The position numbers were made by a program, and so were the translations under genes. A stretch of DNA of 64,000 bases, taken from Montifringilla adamsi (taxonomy: Eukaryota; Chordata; Aves; Passeriformes; Passeridae). Positions within the stretch are counted from its first letter, which is position 1; each line of letters begins with the position of its first letter. Shown piece by piece: positions 12,605 through 27,100 of the stretch. The notes under the pieces were generated by a model. That model worked only from the letters and a program-made list of their open reading frames with translations. It was not told the DNA's origin and made no database searches. Location: NCBI GenBank assembly GCA_017590115.1, contig JAGGNK010009114.1, forward strand, positions 25,053,978 to 25,117,977. The letters run 5' to 3'.

Positions 12605-15286
12605 AACGTGTATAAACAGATTTTTGCATGAGCTAGGTGGTGCGCAATTCTGATACCAGCTCCCGAAACTCGAGAGAAATGCGTTTGCTTTCAAGGTGTA
12701 TTTCTGGGATTAAAAAAAAAAAAGGGAGATTGTGATCTGGGAGGTTCAGCTGTGCTCTGCGGTAGCTCCAGGTGGAATGCTGCCGATTTCTGGGTGTTTG
12801 TGGGAAGCGGGAGACTCTCCTGGCTTTATTTGGTTCTTGTGTGAAAGTGGGAGAAATGAAAGTATTTTGACAATTACCCATTGAGCTTTTCACTTCATTC
12901 AAATCTGCAGCGCAGCGCTGAAGTTGGTGAGTGGGTGTGCAAGGGAGAAGCAGAAAAACAAAAACATGTACTATAAAAGCAGGCTAAAAGCCTGCACAGC
13001 TCCCTGCAAATTCAGATCTCTGCACTTGGTAAAGTCCTACATTTTAAAACCATCTATTCCTCTGTCTTCATTACTCCTGAACATTAAAGATACTGGTAAA
13101 AATTAACCTCTGATGTAAATCACAAGGATTTTAATACACTATACAGCTTAATTTATGAAATGGCTTGGTGTGTTATGTTTTATGAATGTTTATTTTCCCC
13201 CTACAATCCAAAATTTTAGAAACTAAATACCATAATGAAATTGTGAGCTCAATTACATTCTCTTACAGGTTTAAATGTACACTTATGCTCTGTGATGTGC
13301 AGCAATAGCAAAAATTATTTGGGGAAATTTTTACTACAGCTATTTCCAGGATTCAGGGGGAAATACCCTTTTTTATGTTTTAGTCATTAATTCATTATAT
13401 CTGGCATTCTACAGGTAAAAACATCAAAAGCTAAATCAAAAGCTTAAAAAAACACTAACAGGAATGTACTTAAAACAAGGTTCTTATCTAATGTTGTAGC
13501 TCAGCATATTTTCTGGCTTTCTAAATATAATTTATGAACTGATTTTTCAGCTGTACGTATAAAGTCCCTGAGCTGTATTACAAAAAATTTAATATACAAT
13601 ACAATGCATGCACAGGCAGTTAAAAAAAGGTATCTCCGTGACTATATATCATAATAAACTTTCTTAATATTTGCACTGCAGCAGCTGATTTCTGATTTTT
13701 TTTATTTTTTTTTCCCCAGTGCAGTAGAACTAAAGCACAATAGCTGAAAGGTGAACTTTTTTGTATTTCAACATTCCCAGCCTGGTAAAACTGTTCCGCT
13801 TGCTACATGATGTTATAAATATCAAGATTAGTTTCTTCTAAAATTACCAGTGCCAGCTGCATTCAGTTTCCCGTGTTGTATAGTATTTTGTTACTAATGT
13901 TCTCAGTTTAGTGCAAGGGGTTTAAAAATCAAATTACTCACAAAAATATCCAATATTAAAAATCTGTTTATATGTTTCCCATGTATTTTAAATATTGTAT
14001 ATAAATCCATTTGTCTTGCTGAGTCAAATACTCCCACTAATATCACTGTTCTCCCTGCCTTTTAGCCCAATATGCTCCCATATTAACAATAACCATTTTA
14101 ATTTTTTCCCTGATGCCCAGTACCTACAATTTGGATAACTGACAAGCATTAAATTATCTGTACCAGTGGCAGGTCTGTGTGTGCCTATAGATTTTTCAGA
14201 CATGGAGGCATAAATGTCCACATATAGCCCGATTTAAAAAAAAATAATCTACTGCACTGTATTTTGAATGCAGTGGTCCAGCATGTATATTATGAACATT
14301 TTTAAGAATTTAATTTAGTCATGAGCTGTATTAGTACTGCAGCAAAAAGCAGCAATTTCTGCCGTCCTGAAGTCTATACACAATCTTGCTTTTGAACCTG
14401 TGTGTATTTAAGTTCTTCAGCTGACATCATTTCAGTCTGGGAATCTGACATACGGCCACTAAACCAGGATTAATTGAGCACTTCTGTGCAGTACAAAACA
14501 TTCTTTATATATTGACAAATATTTCTAAAAAATGGATTGGTATTTTTGCTGTTAATTGTTTCATTACTGACCTTTACCTCTGTAGACATATGCAGTTTTC
14601 GTTTTTTTGGGAGAGACTTTCAAAATATTTTTTTTTTAAGTGTCCAATGCTCAGTGCTAGCAGTGACATTTTTACAGTCTATTCAGAAGCATATATTTCA
14701 CTCTTTTGTATCTCATTTCTTTCTATTTATTTAAAACAACTTAGCATGGAAAATCTTGCAGATTTAAGTGACAGTGATGATGTACAATATGCATAAAATG
14801 AGCCTGTCCCTACCCGTGGTGTGTATTGCTAGGGACTCCATTGCAATATTTACAGTTAAACTAAACTTTTTCAAATGAAGCAAAATTGCATTTGTTTTGC
14901 AGATTTGCTCATCATTAAATGTGAAACATTTCACATTTGTCTTTTTGAGTAATTGGCTTTTTAAAATGATAAGGTGCTCTGAACACTTGTTATGTGGATA
15001 GGTCTGACGTTGTATCCCAGAAATCCATATGCCATACAGACAGAACAGAAGAAAGATATTCACAAGCATGTCACAGATTGGACTGAAGCAAGCCAAAAAC
15101 CAAAGTGCCATGGCATTAACAATAGCACCAGATTTACTGTCACGATTGCAATCTGTGCTGTATCATAGACAGAAGGAGAACTTTTGATAGGTAACACCTC
15201 AGTGTTTTTTAAATCTTTTTGGCAAATTATCATTTTCATTATATTTTTGCCTGCCATATAATATTATTATAATGGTATTAAGTCAC

Positions 15287-15318
15287 TCAGACACGCACAC
15301 ACATGCACACGCACAAAG
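15287..15318. repeat. Imperfect (CA)n microsatellite
   Basis: A run of cacgcacacacatgcacacgcac-type dinucleotides with C/T/G interruptions. Confidence 0.8.
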
Positions 15319-15460
15319 TTTATTAGCCCTCAACAAAAGGGCTGATTTACCTCCTGGGCTAACTGTCCTCAACAAAAAGGAAGGTATTTTATTCAAAAAA
15401 TAACACATGTTTTAGGGCGAATCATCCACAAAACTAGTGGGAATTTTTCCAATAGGCATT

Positions 15461-15526
15461 AAGTTAATAAAAGCTTAGTTAATAAAGTCTTAGTTAATAA
15501 AATCTTAGCTAACATAGTTAATAAAG
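15461..15526. repeat. Small tandem array, unit about 15 bp
   Basis: Four copies of agttaataaa plus a variable 5-base tail (agctt, gtctt, atctt, ggtgc) occur in 66 bp. One partial unit (agctaacat) is inserted before the last copy. This is a young, degenerate minisatellite seed. Confidence 0.85.
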
Positions 15527-18500
15527 GTGCAGAGTAAAACCACGTGTACCAAGGAAAGCTTGACAGCCCAGAAGTTTCCAAAGTTTGAAGGCAGTAAAGA
15601 AACGGGCTTAGGGGGAAATATTTTTTTCCTGGGGTTCAATCCCAACTGATTGCATTTTCCCACTGCAAGCATGTAGATGTTTCTTTTTGACCATAAAATC
15701 GTACATTTTCTTCTCGTGTAAAAAAAGCTGCATAAAGCAGATTTGGCAATACCATAATTCATGTTGAGCTCTGGTAAGTGCTGAAAAAGATTTACAAACT
15801 CACAGCTTGACACTGAGCCCACATGTTGGGTAGAGTAGAGAAAAAGCTCTAGAAATACTACATAGAGCTTCCTGGCAGCAAACACAGAAACATCAGTCAA
15901 TTGTTTTTCTGAATTGAAAGCCACCTTGGGACCTTGTTGAAAATAACGTCTCTGCCTATCTTTTCTGCAGTTTAAATTACCTGGCTGGGGGAGTTGTCCT
16001 GGAGCCATTCACAATAGGCTGTTTAGTGCAAGAAAAACACTGAAATTCTCACTTTATATGAATTATAGATTTGAAACACAGTTCATGTAGGAAATGAGGA
16101 TCGCGAGAGTGCGGGCAAACCTACCTAAACACGAGTCTGGGTGTTGCAACCTCCTTTGCACTGGAAAAGACTATTTTTTATACTTTTTTAGCATCCCCTT
16201 TGATCGCAGATATCACCCTTGTCTGAAACCATTGGAACTACTCGTGTGAGAAACGGTTGCTTGCATAATTTAACTCGCTACGTTGACTTAAAACTATATT
16301 GGCAGCGCAGTTGGGGCTTGATATTCTCTGAAATGTTTCAAAGTTTACAGTGGTGCTGCTGCTGTGTTTTGCATTCGCTCCCACAAAATACCATGTTGCC
16401 ACAAAATGTTGTGGGAGCTTCATTTAAATACCATGAGCTGTGCACACGCTTGCCTGGAGCTTGGGGAAAATCAGAGATTACTTAAAATTTTGGTTGAAAG
16501 CAGAAGAAGTAAATTTTCCGTGACTTTGTTTTTCTTCTCTCCCAGTTTCCAAAGATTTGGCTGGTTTAGGCTCATTCCAGCTTGAGTGGAGCGTCTACAC
16601 GTATCTCCAGTCTTCTACACATGGTGATGGAGACGTCCCTAAAGATAAATCAATATTAGCAACGGCTCAGTTACTTCTTTCCTTTGCTTTTCTTGCAATG
16701 GAAGAACTGCAGAGTGGTTTGTGTAGGCAGCAAGCACGTGTGAAGGGGTTAAAAATATGACAGGTGAATCCTTTTTTTTTTTAATCTCGTCATGAGTGAC
16801 AGCATAGTAGTTTTACTTTCTTCTCCCCCCGAGGTGTGAAGGGATGTGCAGGTATTTGATATTTGCTCCCAGACCTGGGACTGTTATTATTTACTGCTTT
16901 GGGAAGTGCTTCCCAAAGTGCAACTTTCCCTACCTGCTTGCAGAGCTTTATTATCTCTCAGATCTTCAGTACCCAAATCAATAAGTTGTTTGAACAAGTT
17001 TTCCATCTAATCATTAGCACACTTAAAGCCTATAATGAGCTCTGTATCCATGCAAATGCATCTTTTTTAACTGCTTGCATAGATTTAAGGGCATAGTTTT
17101 CTTGTAAAATGGAAATCAGAGCCGTTCCTTACACAAATGCTGCCATCCTTAATAAGGGGTGGATCAGCAGCAACTTTCTAAGTTTATTTAATTTTATAGT
17201 ATTCATCTTTTTACATACTGTATTTGGGATATTTTTAAAGAGAAATAACATTTTTAAACCTGTATCAAATCAAATGCCTCATATTTTTCTCAACCCCTCT
17301 TCAAGTAGTCAGTGAATGAACAGTTTCAATTCAGCAATGAAAGGCATTTATAAACAGATTTTTTTCAACTTTATCAGCTGCTGCTCAACTCCCATTGTAT
17401 TGATATAATGATACTTCAAGATAAATAAAGAAATTTATGACTTTAGCAATTTGAATAACGAGAAAGGCAATCAGATTAAAATGGGGACCATTCACGCCCC
17501 ACATGACAGCTCAGAGGACTCTAGCAGAAGAGTAACCAGCTCAGTGAAAAATCAGAAACTGTGATTGCTATTTAACACTGCAGCTTTTCACAGTAGCTCA
17601 GCAGAAAGTTATTTAGCACAGGTGTTTCTGTAAGTCTGATACATTGGGAAAATTCACAAGGTTCTCCGGCTCTCTTGCTCCGTGTCGGCTGTGAAGTTGG
17701 TCCTGTGATGCAGCAAACGGGTTTCTAGTAGGAAATAGAGCATGGAGGCAAATGAGCAAGTTCAAACATAGGATCTGATCTAGATTCATTTGCTTGGTTG
17801 CTAATTTTTGTAACGCATGACAGTAGTGAGGTGAATGACCTGTCATCGAGCACAAGCAGCGAGAAGCGGGAATGAGTTATCGTTCGGAGTTAAGCGTGAA
17901 ACTGAGATCCTGTTCCCTCCCTCGATAAAAGCAGCTTTCCAAATAGCATGGATATCAGTGCTCCTTCTTTGTTAAGTGAGGGCTTTGATAAATATTCACC
18001 TATTTCAGTATTTCTCACTACTTTGTTTAGCTATGGTGTGTTTCTGTGCTTTCAGCCTGTGGGTTTGCATTTCAATAAGAGATGAAATGGTATAATTGAA
18101 TTTCTCAACACCTAAAAACTCTCAGCAATTTTTTCTTCTTTTATTTCTCAAGTTCTGGCAGTATCTAATTTATGGCTTAATTCTTTGTAAGGTCATTCTC
18201 TAAGTGAGTGACTTCTAGTTAATCTCAGACATTATGAGCTTGGCTGTGATAGAGAATCAGTTCATCTGTTCTCAGAAAGAAAAGAGTGAGTTGTGGGGAT
18301 TGTTGGCAATATGAGTTTAGCTGAAAGCTAGGTACAATTTCTTACCAAGTTATTATTTTTCCCTCATTATTTTCAAGGTAATCTGGCTGTGTTTTTACTA
18401 ATATAGCCAAAGTTGAAAAAAATAATCATATTTCTTTCCTGGTGCTGTGTTCTCCAAGTAGGTATATAAGGTTACTAGTGTGGGTTTGCTCCTAATAATG

Positions 18501-21003
18501 AAGGAACCAATAGGTGGTGGGGTTTTTTTGTAATTATTTTTTGGGTTTTTCCCCCCTCTAATTCCTTGATGAGGTATTGTTTCCTCTCAGTTGGGTTGGA
18601 AGGTGCAGCTTGCTTTTGCTGTTACCCTTACAAACGACAGCTAACTTTGTTGCTTGTGGTTCTGCTGTTAATTTACATGCAGCTCTTACTGACTGTCACT
18701 AACATATCTTTTGTTCCCTGAAATATTCACTCTGTGAATAAATATAACTTTTCTGCTATTTTTTGCTCAGGCTGATTTGCTCATTTCACTCTTGTGACTG
18801 CAAACAGCTCAAGCACTCAGATTCTGCACGTTGCCTATTGCTTAATGAAGTACCTTGCTGAATCAGGGCTACCCTGTTCCAGCAGATGAAAGGGAAGCAC
18901 ATAAGAAGCTCTACTGCCAGGTTCTGCTTTGAATGTTTTTCTTTTAATCAATTTTTAGACTTATTAGCATAGCGGATCACGGTTTTCGCGAAACAAATAA
19001 AAGCTTCAAGTCTGATTCTTGAAAGCGTTGGGAAATGTTAATGTAATTGGTTCTGTTTATAGTTCAAACTCACTTACATGTCTCTGCTCATAGACACAAG
19101 TAATAGAGTCAGCTCTCCCAGCTCTGGTTTAATGAGTTAGTACCCCAAATCACTGGGAAGTAGCTTATGGGTTTCCTTTGTCAGAACCAAGAATCTGATA
19201 GCATTCTTAATTATCTTAGTGGCAGCAGAACAGTGCAAGGGTTAGGTCATGGCTTATAAGACAGGGAAATATAACACTTGTAGAAACTCAGGTCTTAAAT
19301 TCCGGTTTCCTTAAGACTTTCTCTTTTGCCTCACAGTTTAATGTCCATGTTACTGGCTGGATGTTGCTTTTGAGTTGTCATGTGATGCTGAGTTTGGGGA
19401 GAGTGATAATGCACCCAGAATTTCTGACAACTTGGTGGGGAGGGCAAGGAACCTGTGGGCCAGGGGCCTGTGGGGAGATTCCCTGGTTATTGCCCTTCTG
19501 GGTCTGCTTTTTGGGTTGCTGGCTAACCACAAGTCTCTTGGCACACCATCCACAGTGCTTGAATTAATGTGTAAAGGTGGCACCTTTGGACTAGGAGGCC
19601 ATGGTGTGTTTTAAACCACTCCATTTCCTTGCCATGTGTACTGTGCATTTATTAAAAACAAGACATGGAGTAAAAATAATGGTGTTGAAGGGATTCAGAT
19701 AAATATGGCCTTATGATTGTGGCATAGAGGAGCTGAACCCCAAATTCCCAGCCATTCCTGGCCTTGACAATTTTGTGGATTTTTAGCTTCCCTTATATTT
19801 AGAGCCCAAAGCTCCTGAATGAGCTGTCACCCCAAACCCACATTGTCCTATACTGTACCATCCAAAAGCTTGCAATAGAAAAGAATATCAGGCTTTTAGA
19901 TACAGCGTATTTAGAAAAGAGAGAAGAGAGTCTGCCAAATTCCCCAAATCCACTTCCCAATTCCCCTCAAGTATAGCAGGAAATTACTTTTTATCAGTGG
20001 GTAATTCAACCACAAACGTTATTGATTACCCAGCCTCAATCTTCACAGTATTTATAGCCAAATATTTTGCAATCATTCTCTCTATTTAAAACTAGAAGGT
20101 GGATTTTTATTTTGGAAAAGTAGAGTTTTTCAGATTTTCTGCATGCCACATCACATTGTGGTGTGCCCCTCCAGATTGTCCAGTGTGATAGCCAGAAGCT
20201 TGACTGACAGATGTCAAAGTGTAAATCATGTTCTAATACATGAGAAATGCCTACGTGGTTTAAAAATATCCGATACTTGCAAAAACTGTTTGTTTAAAAT
20301 AATTTACTTGCTTCTAATATTTGGTGTTTGGTATATCCCAGTGCACACCAGAAACTCAGACCTAGAAAAGAGGTATGTGATTCTTTTAGTGTTTCTTTGC
20401 TAATTTCACTGTATTTTTTAAAATTACAGGGTTGATCTGAGTAGGTTCTCTTGCTTGTGAGCTACATAGTCAAACGTTTCTGTAGTTTTTCACCCAATGA
20501 CCTCTGGCTGACCAAAATCAGTTATTGTAAGAAATTCCCCAAGTTCTGAGCTATATCCCCCCTTCCTAGAAAAGCTCCCCTTAGACACCTATTGTGAAGA
20601 GATATTAAATATTTTGGTTATGTGATATTTTTAAATAACATTTTGAGTAACCTGCTGTCATTACTACAGTACCACGTAGAGAGTTGATAAATTTAAAGGC
20701 CAGTGCAGTTCCAGTGCTGTCAGTGTAGTTCCAGAATGTCTAAATAAAAAATCCAAGAATCCTCCAATGCTTGAAAACTGGTCTGAGGCTATCACAATGA
20801 TTTGGAGACATAAATTTTTTTTTTTTTCAAAATATAAGAATCTCTAGTTTCAAAAGTTAAGTGATATTATGCTTAGAAATAAACTGTCTCCATACTATCT
20901 GTATTGTGATGTTGCTTATTACTTAGGACAATATCATTTACAGACTAAATAAATATCAGAACTGGGTCAGAGAGTTTCATAGCCTACTGGTTTTTTTGGA
21001 ACT

Positions 21004-21149
21004 CCATTGATACCCCATCCCTGGAAGTGTTCAAGGCCAGGTTGGATGGAGCTCTGTGCAACCTGCTCTAGTGCAAGGTGTCCCTGCTCATAGCAGGGGT
21101 TTGGAACAGAATGATTCTAATCTCCCTTCAAACCCAGACCATTCAAGGA
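21004..21149 (+). mobile_element. CR1 LINE 3' fragment
   Basis: The sequence contains the typical CR1 3'-UTR phrases: ccatccctggaagtgttcaa, then ggccaggttggatgga, a 'caacctgctctagtgcaagg' segment, tgtccctgctcatagcagggg, and a closing 'cttcaaacccagaccattc'. It is a 5'-truncated non-LTR retrotransposon end, about 146 bp, in the same orientation as the host gene. The terminal octamer tail is eroded. There is no coding capacity. Confidence 0.85.
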
Positions 21150-24100
21150 TTTTTTGTTTTGAAATATCCATATTCTCCTGTACTCAGTGAAGACCTGTAT
21201 TACCCATAAAAGCTTTCTAACTAGGTTGTGACTCCACAAAAACTAAAATTTGGTTAGATTACAAAATTCATCTATCTTTACCCTAAATCTCATCAGCTTA
21301 ATTTTTATTAAAGAACTAAATAACTCATTAAAATAGAAATCTTTCCAGTTGTTGTAGTTGGAATTTTTTGTTTTCTGAAATGGATGCAACAGCCTTATTC
21401 AAAACATTTTTCATCCTGCTTAGCTCTCCCTAATAGTTACATACAAATAGGGATGGAAGGGGGCAAACCCAAGACGTTCTGTGTAGTTTGCTCCCTGCAT
21501 GCAAGGGGAGATAATAACGAGTATATTTTCCTGCCTGCCCCACTCAGGAACTTGACACAGCTGGTGGAGTGAATCTACAGATCATGGACCAACTTTGATG
21601 TTGTACTTTGTTATAAAACAATAGCTGGCATGGCCGTGGCACAGCAGGATATTGCACTTACCCTTCAGCAGACCTGTTTCTATAGAAAGGGACCTCCTGC
21701 CTCCTTGCCCCAGGCCACAAAACCCTCTGCTGTAGAGAGGGTGGTTTGGATCTCGAGCACTAGGAGGAATCTTGTGTTTGTGTATTGGCGTTTGGCAAGT
21801 TAGTAAAATTACATATGCAGTTATTTTGGAAAATGACCGCATGTTCTACATGCTCAGTACACAGGCTCTGAGTCACCAGGAAAAAAAAAAAGGGGGAAAA
21901 AAAAAAAAGAGGGAAAAGAAACTATCAGAATGAAAAGAAAATGGTAAATAAACAATGAAAATCCCATTCAGTAGTGCTGTTTCATCTCTAAGAGATGCTT
22001 TATTCAACAGCAGGTAGCAATCCCCACAAGAAACATCTGCTATCAGAGGATTTGCAGGTACACTTTTGTTCACTGCTCACTGAATTAGTGTCGGTATTAT
22101 AATTCAGCAGGTTTCTGCTTTTCACACAAACCAGGATTAGCGCTGACTTGGGCTGGAGGGCATTCAAGCTGCTGTTCTTCTGTTGGCTGTATTTCTCTGT
22201 AAACATCTAATTGTTTCAAAAAGTGATGTACAGTATGCAAAAACCTGAATTCAATGCAAATAAGCCTGTGCAGCTCTAAACTTAACAGGTGTTCTCATTA
22301 GTGTAAGTAGACAAGGAACGATTCTTGAAAGTTTTACAGACACTTATAATCACGGCCAAATACGTTACTGTAAGTATAAAGACACCTATAGCAACATCTC
22401 TTTTTCCTCATTGTGCAATCTCAGCATTCATTAATAGGAGATATGTGCCAGTAAATTAAATACTAAGAGCCAGTACTGGCTTCTTCTTGCAAATAATATA
22501 GCTGTGAAATGCTCTGCTACTGATGAATAAATTTTTGGCTAAAATAAGAGTCAACAAAACGAAATCTTTACACCCAGCACATATATATTTTAAATATATA
22601 TCTTTGCACTGAAAGCAGAGCATTCATTCTCCCTTTGATGTTTTTGTTTGTTACAAGGACTTATCACGTTGAGTCTCACTCACATACATCATAAAGTGTT
22701 ATAACATGCATATAAAATTGGACAGGAGAACCATTCATCACTAGGTATTGTCCAGCTGGTAAAGCTAAGAAAGACAGGACTTCTCTGAGAAACCATTGCC
22801 AATATCTCTGTGTGTGGCTGTGTAATGTATGGCTTCAGATTGCAAAGGCAATAACAGTAAAATATTACCCCAAGGAGAAAAGTAGCTTGCAGTAGGTATT
22901 CATGCACTGCCTTCAGTCCTCATCCGTGGACAAAATGTGCAATTGTCTATTCCCTGACTTCCCACTATGCACAGACACGACTGAATTGTGTCTTAATTAT
23001 TATCTCTTGCTTTTACCAGTTGTGGCGGTATTTCTTTCTCCCTTCCCCAGTCTGTTGACTCCCATCTCCTCTGACTTTGGCTGAAAGGCTGTCAGAATTC
23101 CATCCCTCCTGCTCCGTGGCGAGGGCAGCGCGTCCGTGGGGCTGGAGCAGAGGGCAGCACGGGCAGGGGGGACACGGCAGGCTGCACACAAGTGGCTGAC
23201 ATCCAGGAGGGTCATCTGCTGCCTGTCTCACATTTCCCTTTCTGCTCTTTATCCTCTGAAGGAAACCCCTGTTTCTCAGAGGCTGATCCCTGTGTTCCAA
23301 CTGTCTCTCACAGGGTATATTACCAGTGTAGCGGATCAGCGGGAAACACTTCCCAGGATGCTCCCTGGATGTTTAGCAGAGGTTGCTTGCTCTTTCTTAC
23401 CTTTCCCTTTGCTCAAACATCATGTGCTTTCTTCTCACACTCCCCCAAGGCAGCAAAAAAACAGACCTGGACTGGTGGGTGGAGAAAGGAGAAGGACAAG
23501 TTGTTCCTTGAAATCAGGTACAGCATCCCCATACCCCTGGACCTTTCTTTCCCTCCAAAGAAGCTCTTGAACCCCCAACCCAAGCTCCACTTTCAGTCCA
23601 ATGAGGAGTTTTGGTCTCTCAGGGTTTAATGAGTTTAAATTGTGACCTCCTCTTGGTTCAATATTTTCCTTACAAGTGATAAAAATCAGTTCTTCTGCAT
23701 CTGCGATTCATCACAGCCAGGAAGGAAAAATTTTGCCTCATAATGTGGGGAGAGGATTCTCACCTACTTAATATTAATGCAATTTTTCAAGAGAAACTGG
23801 CTTGTCATATGAGTTTATGGCACAGAAGAAGGGAAACTTTAGATTCAAAAATTTTTCCTTCTTAACCATCACAAGGTTCATTATTTCGTTGCTAAATTAT
23901 GTTGGAGGATTCAATCCCAGGAATTTACCATGAAAAAATTATTTCATCTCCACTGGTAAATTATAGTTTTATTTTAAAATTTTTTTTTTCTTGTAAGTTT
24001 CACCCCCAAATCTCAGACAGCTCAATACATTTCGGGCCCATTGATGTGTATAATGCCAGCCTCAGTTTATTTTCGCTAAGAAGCAACTCATTCTGTACGA

Positions 24101-27100
24101 GGAGGTTGCATTGATATGATGACACCACAAAGGTTCCCAGAGAGTGGATTTGCAAAGCAATTGCACCACAAGGCAACACAGCTTAGGACATAACCTATAA
24201 ACATCTGGCAGTATTCAGTCTTACAAATTCTAATATTGCAGAAGTTGTGAAAACACAGGATCTGTTTGTTGCCTCTTTGCAATCCTTGGTTTTCACAGTC
24301 ATTTTTACAGAATCAGGAAAAAACAGGGTAATTAAAACATAAGGTTCAACATCTTTAGATATGTAGAACATTTTCTGTTGCCTAAAACAAATATTCCCAA
24401 AGAAAGTATAAAACATTTTTCTGACTTGCAAAGTTTTTGCAGTCTATCATTTAAATTACTTAAATAAAGGGAGCTTTACTGCTCCCAAAAGCTGAGAATA
24501 TAACACCCGCCATGCATATTAGCTTGATCTTTTTGACAGACCAGAAAAGTGTTTGTGTGTGCCAATTAAAACAAAAATGGATCCCTAGTGGCTTGTTCCT
24601 CACACAACTTCTGAAGACTGCTATCATTGTATGCCGGGGTAACCCTGGATAAGGCGGCTCTCCAAAGTAAACAAACTTTTCAAAACTTTCATGACAGATG
24701 GGGGTTACAAATGCATTTTAATAAGAGAGTTGCCAAAGCAACTTTTTTGCAATCAGCATATATTTACTTAACATCTAGCAACATTGGGAACACAAGGCAG
24801 ATACTTTCTCACCAAATTTTTTAACAAATATCATTTTTTTTGAAAGATTGGTTGAAGACCTTTTCTCTCAAGCTGATATTTCCCCATCACTTCAATGTTA
24901 ACTTTGCTCGACATCCAAAGGACTGTGAGATGGGTGAAGCCAGACTGTAATATGAGACAGACAATCTGCTTGATAATGAAATTTCTTTGGTAGTCATAAA
25001 CATCTTAGAGTCCTTTAAGTAATTTAACTATCAGCATAACCATGACTACCTCTGTTTGATAGGATGGCTCATGGAATGGATATGTGATGCTGTATGAATA
25101 TAACACAGCTCAAGACTGAGCCTTTTGTTTTCTTTTGTTGCCATTTTTTAATATGAGACTCAGCTCTCTATGGTACAGCACAGACAGATATTTTATTTAT
25201 CCTCTCGGCTGCTTACTCATTCAGCATAAACATGGCCAAGAGACTGGATTATCTGTGAGAAAGAATTCAAGATCAACTTCCAGAAATGCAGTTAGACTTT
25301 TGATGTGTTTTTAGAAACTTGCATGGCTCTGTCCCAGTTTAATTGAAATCCAGCTAATTAAACCAACTTTAAATAATTCTACCTATGCTGGAGGTGTGGA
25401 CACAGGAGTGTCCAGGATTTATGTATTTATTCTCAAGTATTATTATATTGTAATTACTTTTAAATGGATATTTAGAGCCAGTAAATTCCCAATATATTTT
25501 CTTTTTTTTTCTTTTATTTTTTTTTCCTTTTTTTCTTGACTCTTTTCACAACTTCCCTGGCCCAGCCCTGCATGGTGCCCATGCATGGCCCAGCCCATGC
25601 AGATGGTAAATGGGGCGTCCTGCATTGCATGGATAGACCCCATCTTGAAAAATCTCTTAGGAAAACAGAGAGAAAAATCCAGTTTTCTTTTCATTATGGG
25701 GAATCAGGTTGATTAACATGATGAGAAAAAACCCCACCACTTCATAAGAGAGCAGGTGAGATGAAGGGAGCAGTGGGAAGGGGGAAGAGTGTTAACTTTG
25801 GAGCTAGAAATGCTCCAGCAACTCACATTTCTTTTTTTTCCTACACATATCAAGGGCAGCAATCCCAATGCACAGTGCAACAAGAGGAACACATTTTATT
25901 GAATTTCTGCACGCAGAGGTATCTGTCAATCCAAGTTTAAATCACTTAGTGTTCACCACAAGCTGTGTGAGTCCCAGGTGGCATAAAAATTTCTGTTTTC
26001 TGCACTGAATCTTGCACTGGATTAGCAACTGCTGAAGTTTCCACGGTCCAAAAGCATCCAATAATCCAGCACTGAACCATTGGAGTTGGTTATATGAAGC
26101 CTCACCTCGAATAGTCCAGCAATTTTTCTGGATGTCCCCGTTTCAGGGGGAGTTGAACAATGGCTTGCTTCAGTATTTGGCTGAATTAAGAGCTGTGACA
26201 TGGTTTTTTGGTGTTCACGCATGATCTATACATGAGCCATACACTTCCTTGGCTGCTCACTCTCTTCTTTTTTCTTGTTGCGTGGTACATGCTAAAATTT
26301 TTGCTGCATTTCTCCTTCCCCACAGAATTCTTCACTTCCTCTATTAAGGTTTGTTCTTGGCATTGTCTAAAAATAGTTAATCACTGCAAATAATAATAAT
26401 AATCTCTGTGGCCACCAGAGATGCATTAGTTCACTTTGAAGTGGGTGAATCAATAAGACGGGTTTGTATTTTTGTTTTGCTGTGTGAGTTTATCACCCTT
26501 TCCCATATCTCCATAGAGTGTCTATCAGTTGGATTGCTGAAATTGCCTCCATCCCTGTTCTGCAGCTAAAATAAATGCAAGCACATCTGTAGAAGTTTAT
26601 ACTGGTAAAGAACTAGAGGGATACCAGGAAGGAGATGTTTATCACAGTGGTGCCATAGTCCCCAGACCAAACTTTGCAGGAAAACCATGGACAGAAGACC
26701 CTGATCTTCTTTCTTTTACCTCCTATATTCCATTGGCATGGATATATTGTGAAAGCCTGTGAGACAAGCTCTGAAGGGTGATCTGTAAGGATTTGGAAGC
26801 CCTGGCACAGCAGTATGTCCCAGAGCACAACCTAGCACAGGAAAAAGACATAATTCGTAAAGTTTTTAAAAACCATTGATCCTGGGTAGCCTCCAAGCTA
26901 CATTTGTATATTATAAAATGGTAATGGCGTTAATTAGACACAGTGTCCTGTTTTTTGTGGAGCTAAAAGGGTACATTTCTGTGTAATAACATAGGATATT
27001 GTTGAACACCACCTTGGTGCATCATTATGGTGACACGCCAAAGAAGCTCAACCCTCCATTTGCAGCTCTATAAGGTGACAAGAGAAACCCTTAATAAGCC

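Noticed and set aside
15630..15655. tRNA T-arm-like ggttcaatcccaac
   Set aside because: No acceptor, D or anticodon stems around it.
15505..16008. 167-codon open frame on the minus strand
   Set aside because: No recognisable motif, biased composition only from AT-rich DNA, and it overlaps the small tandem array.
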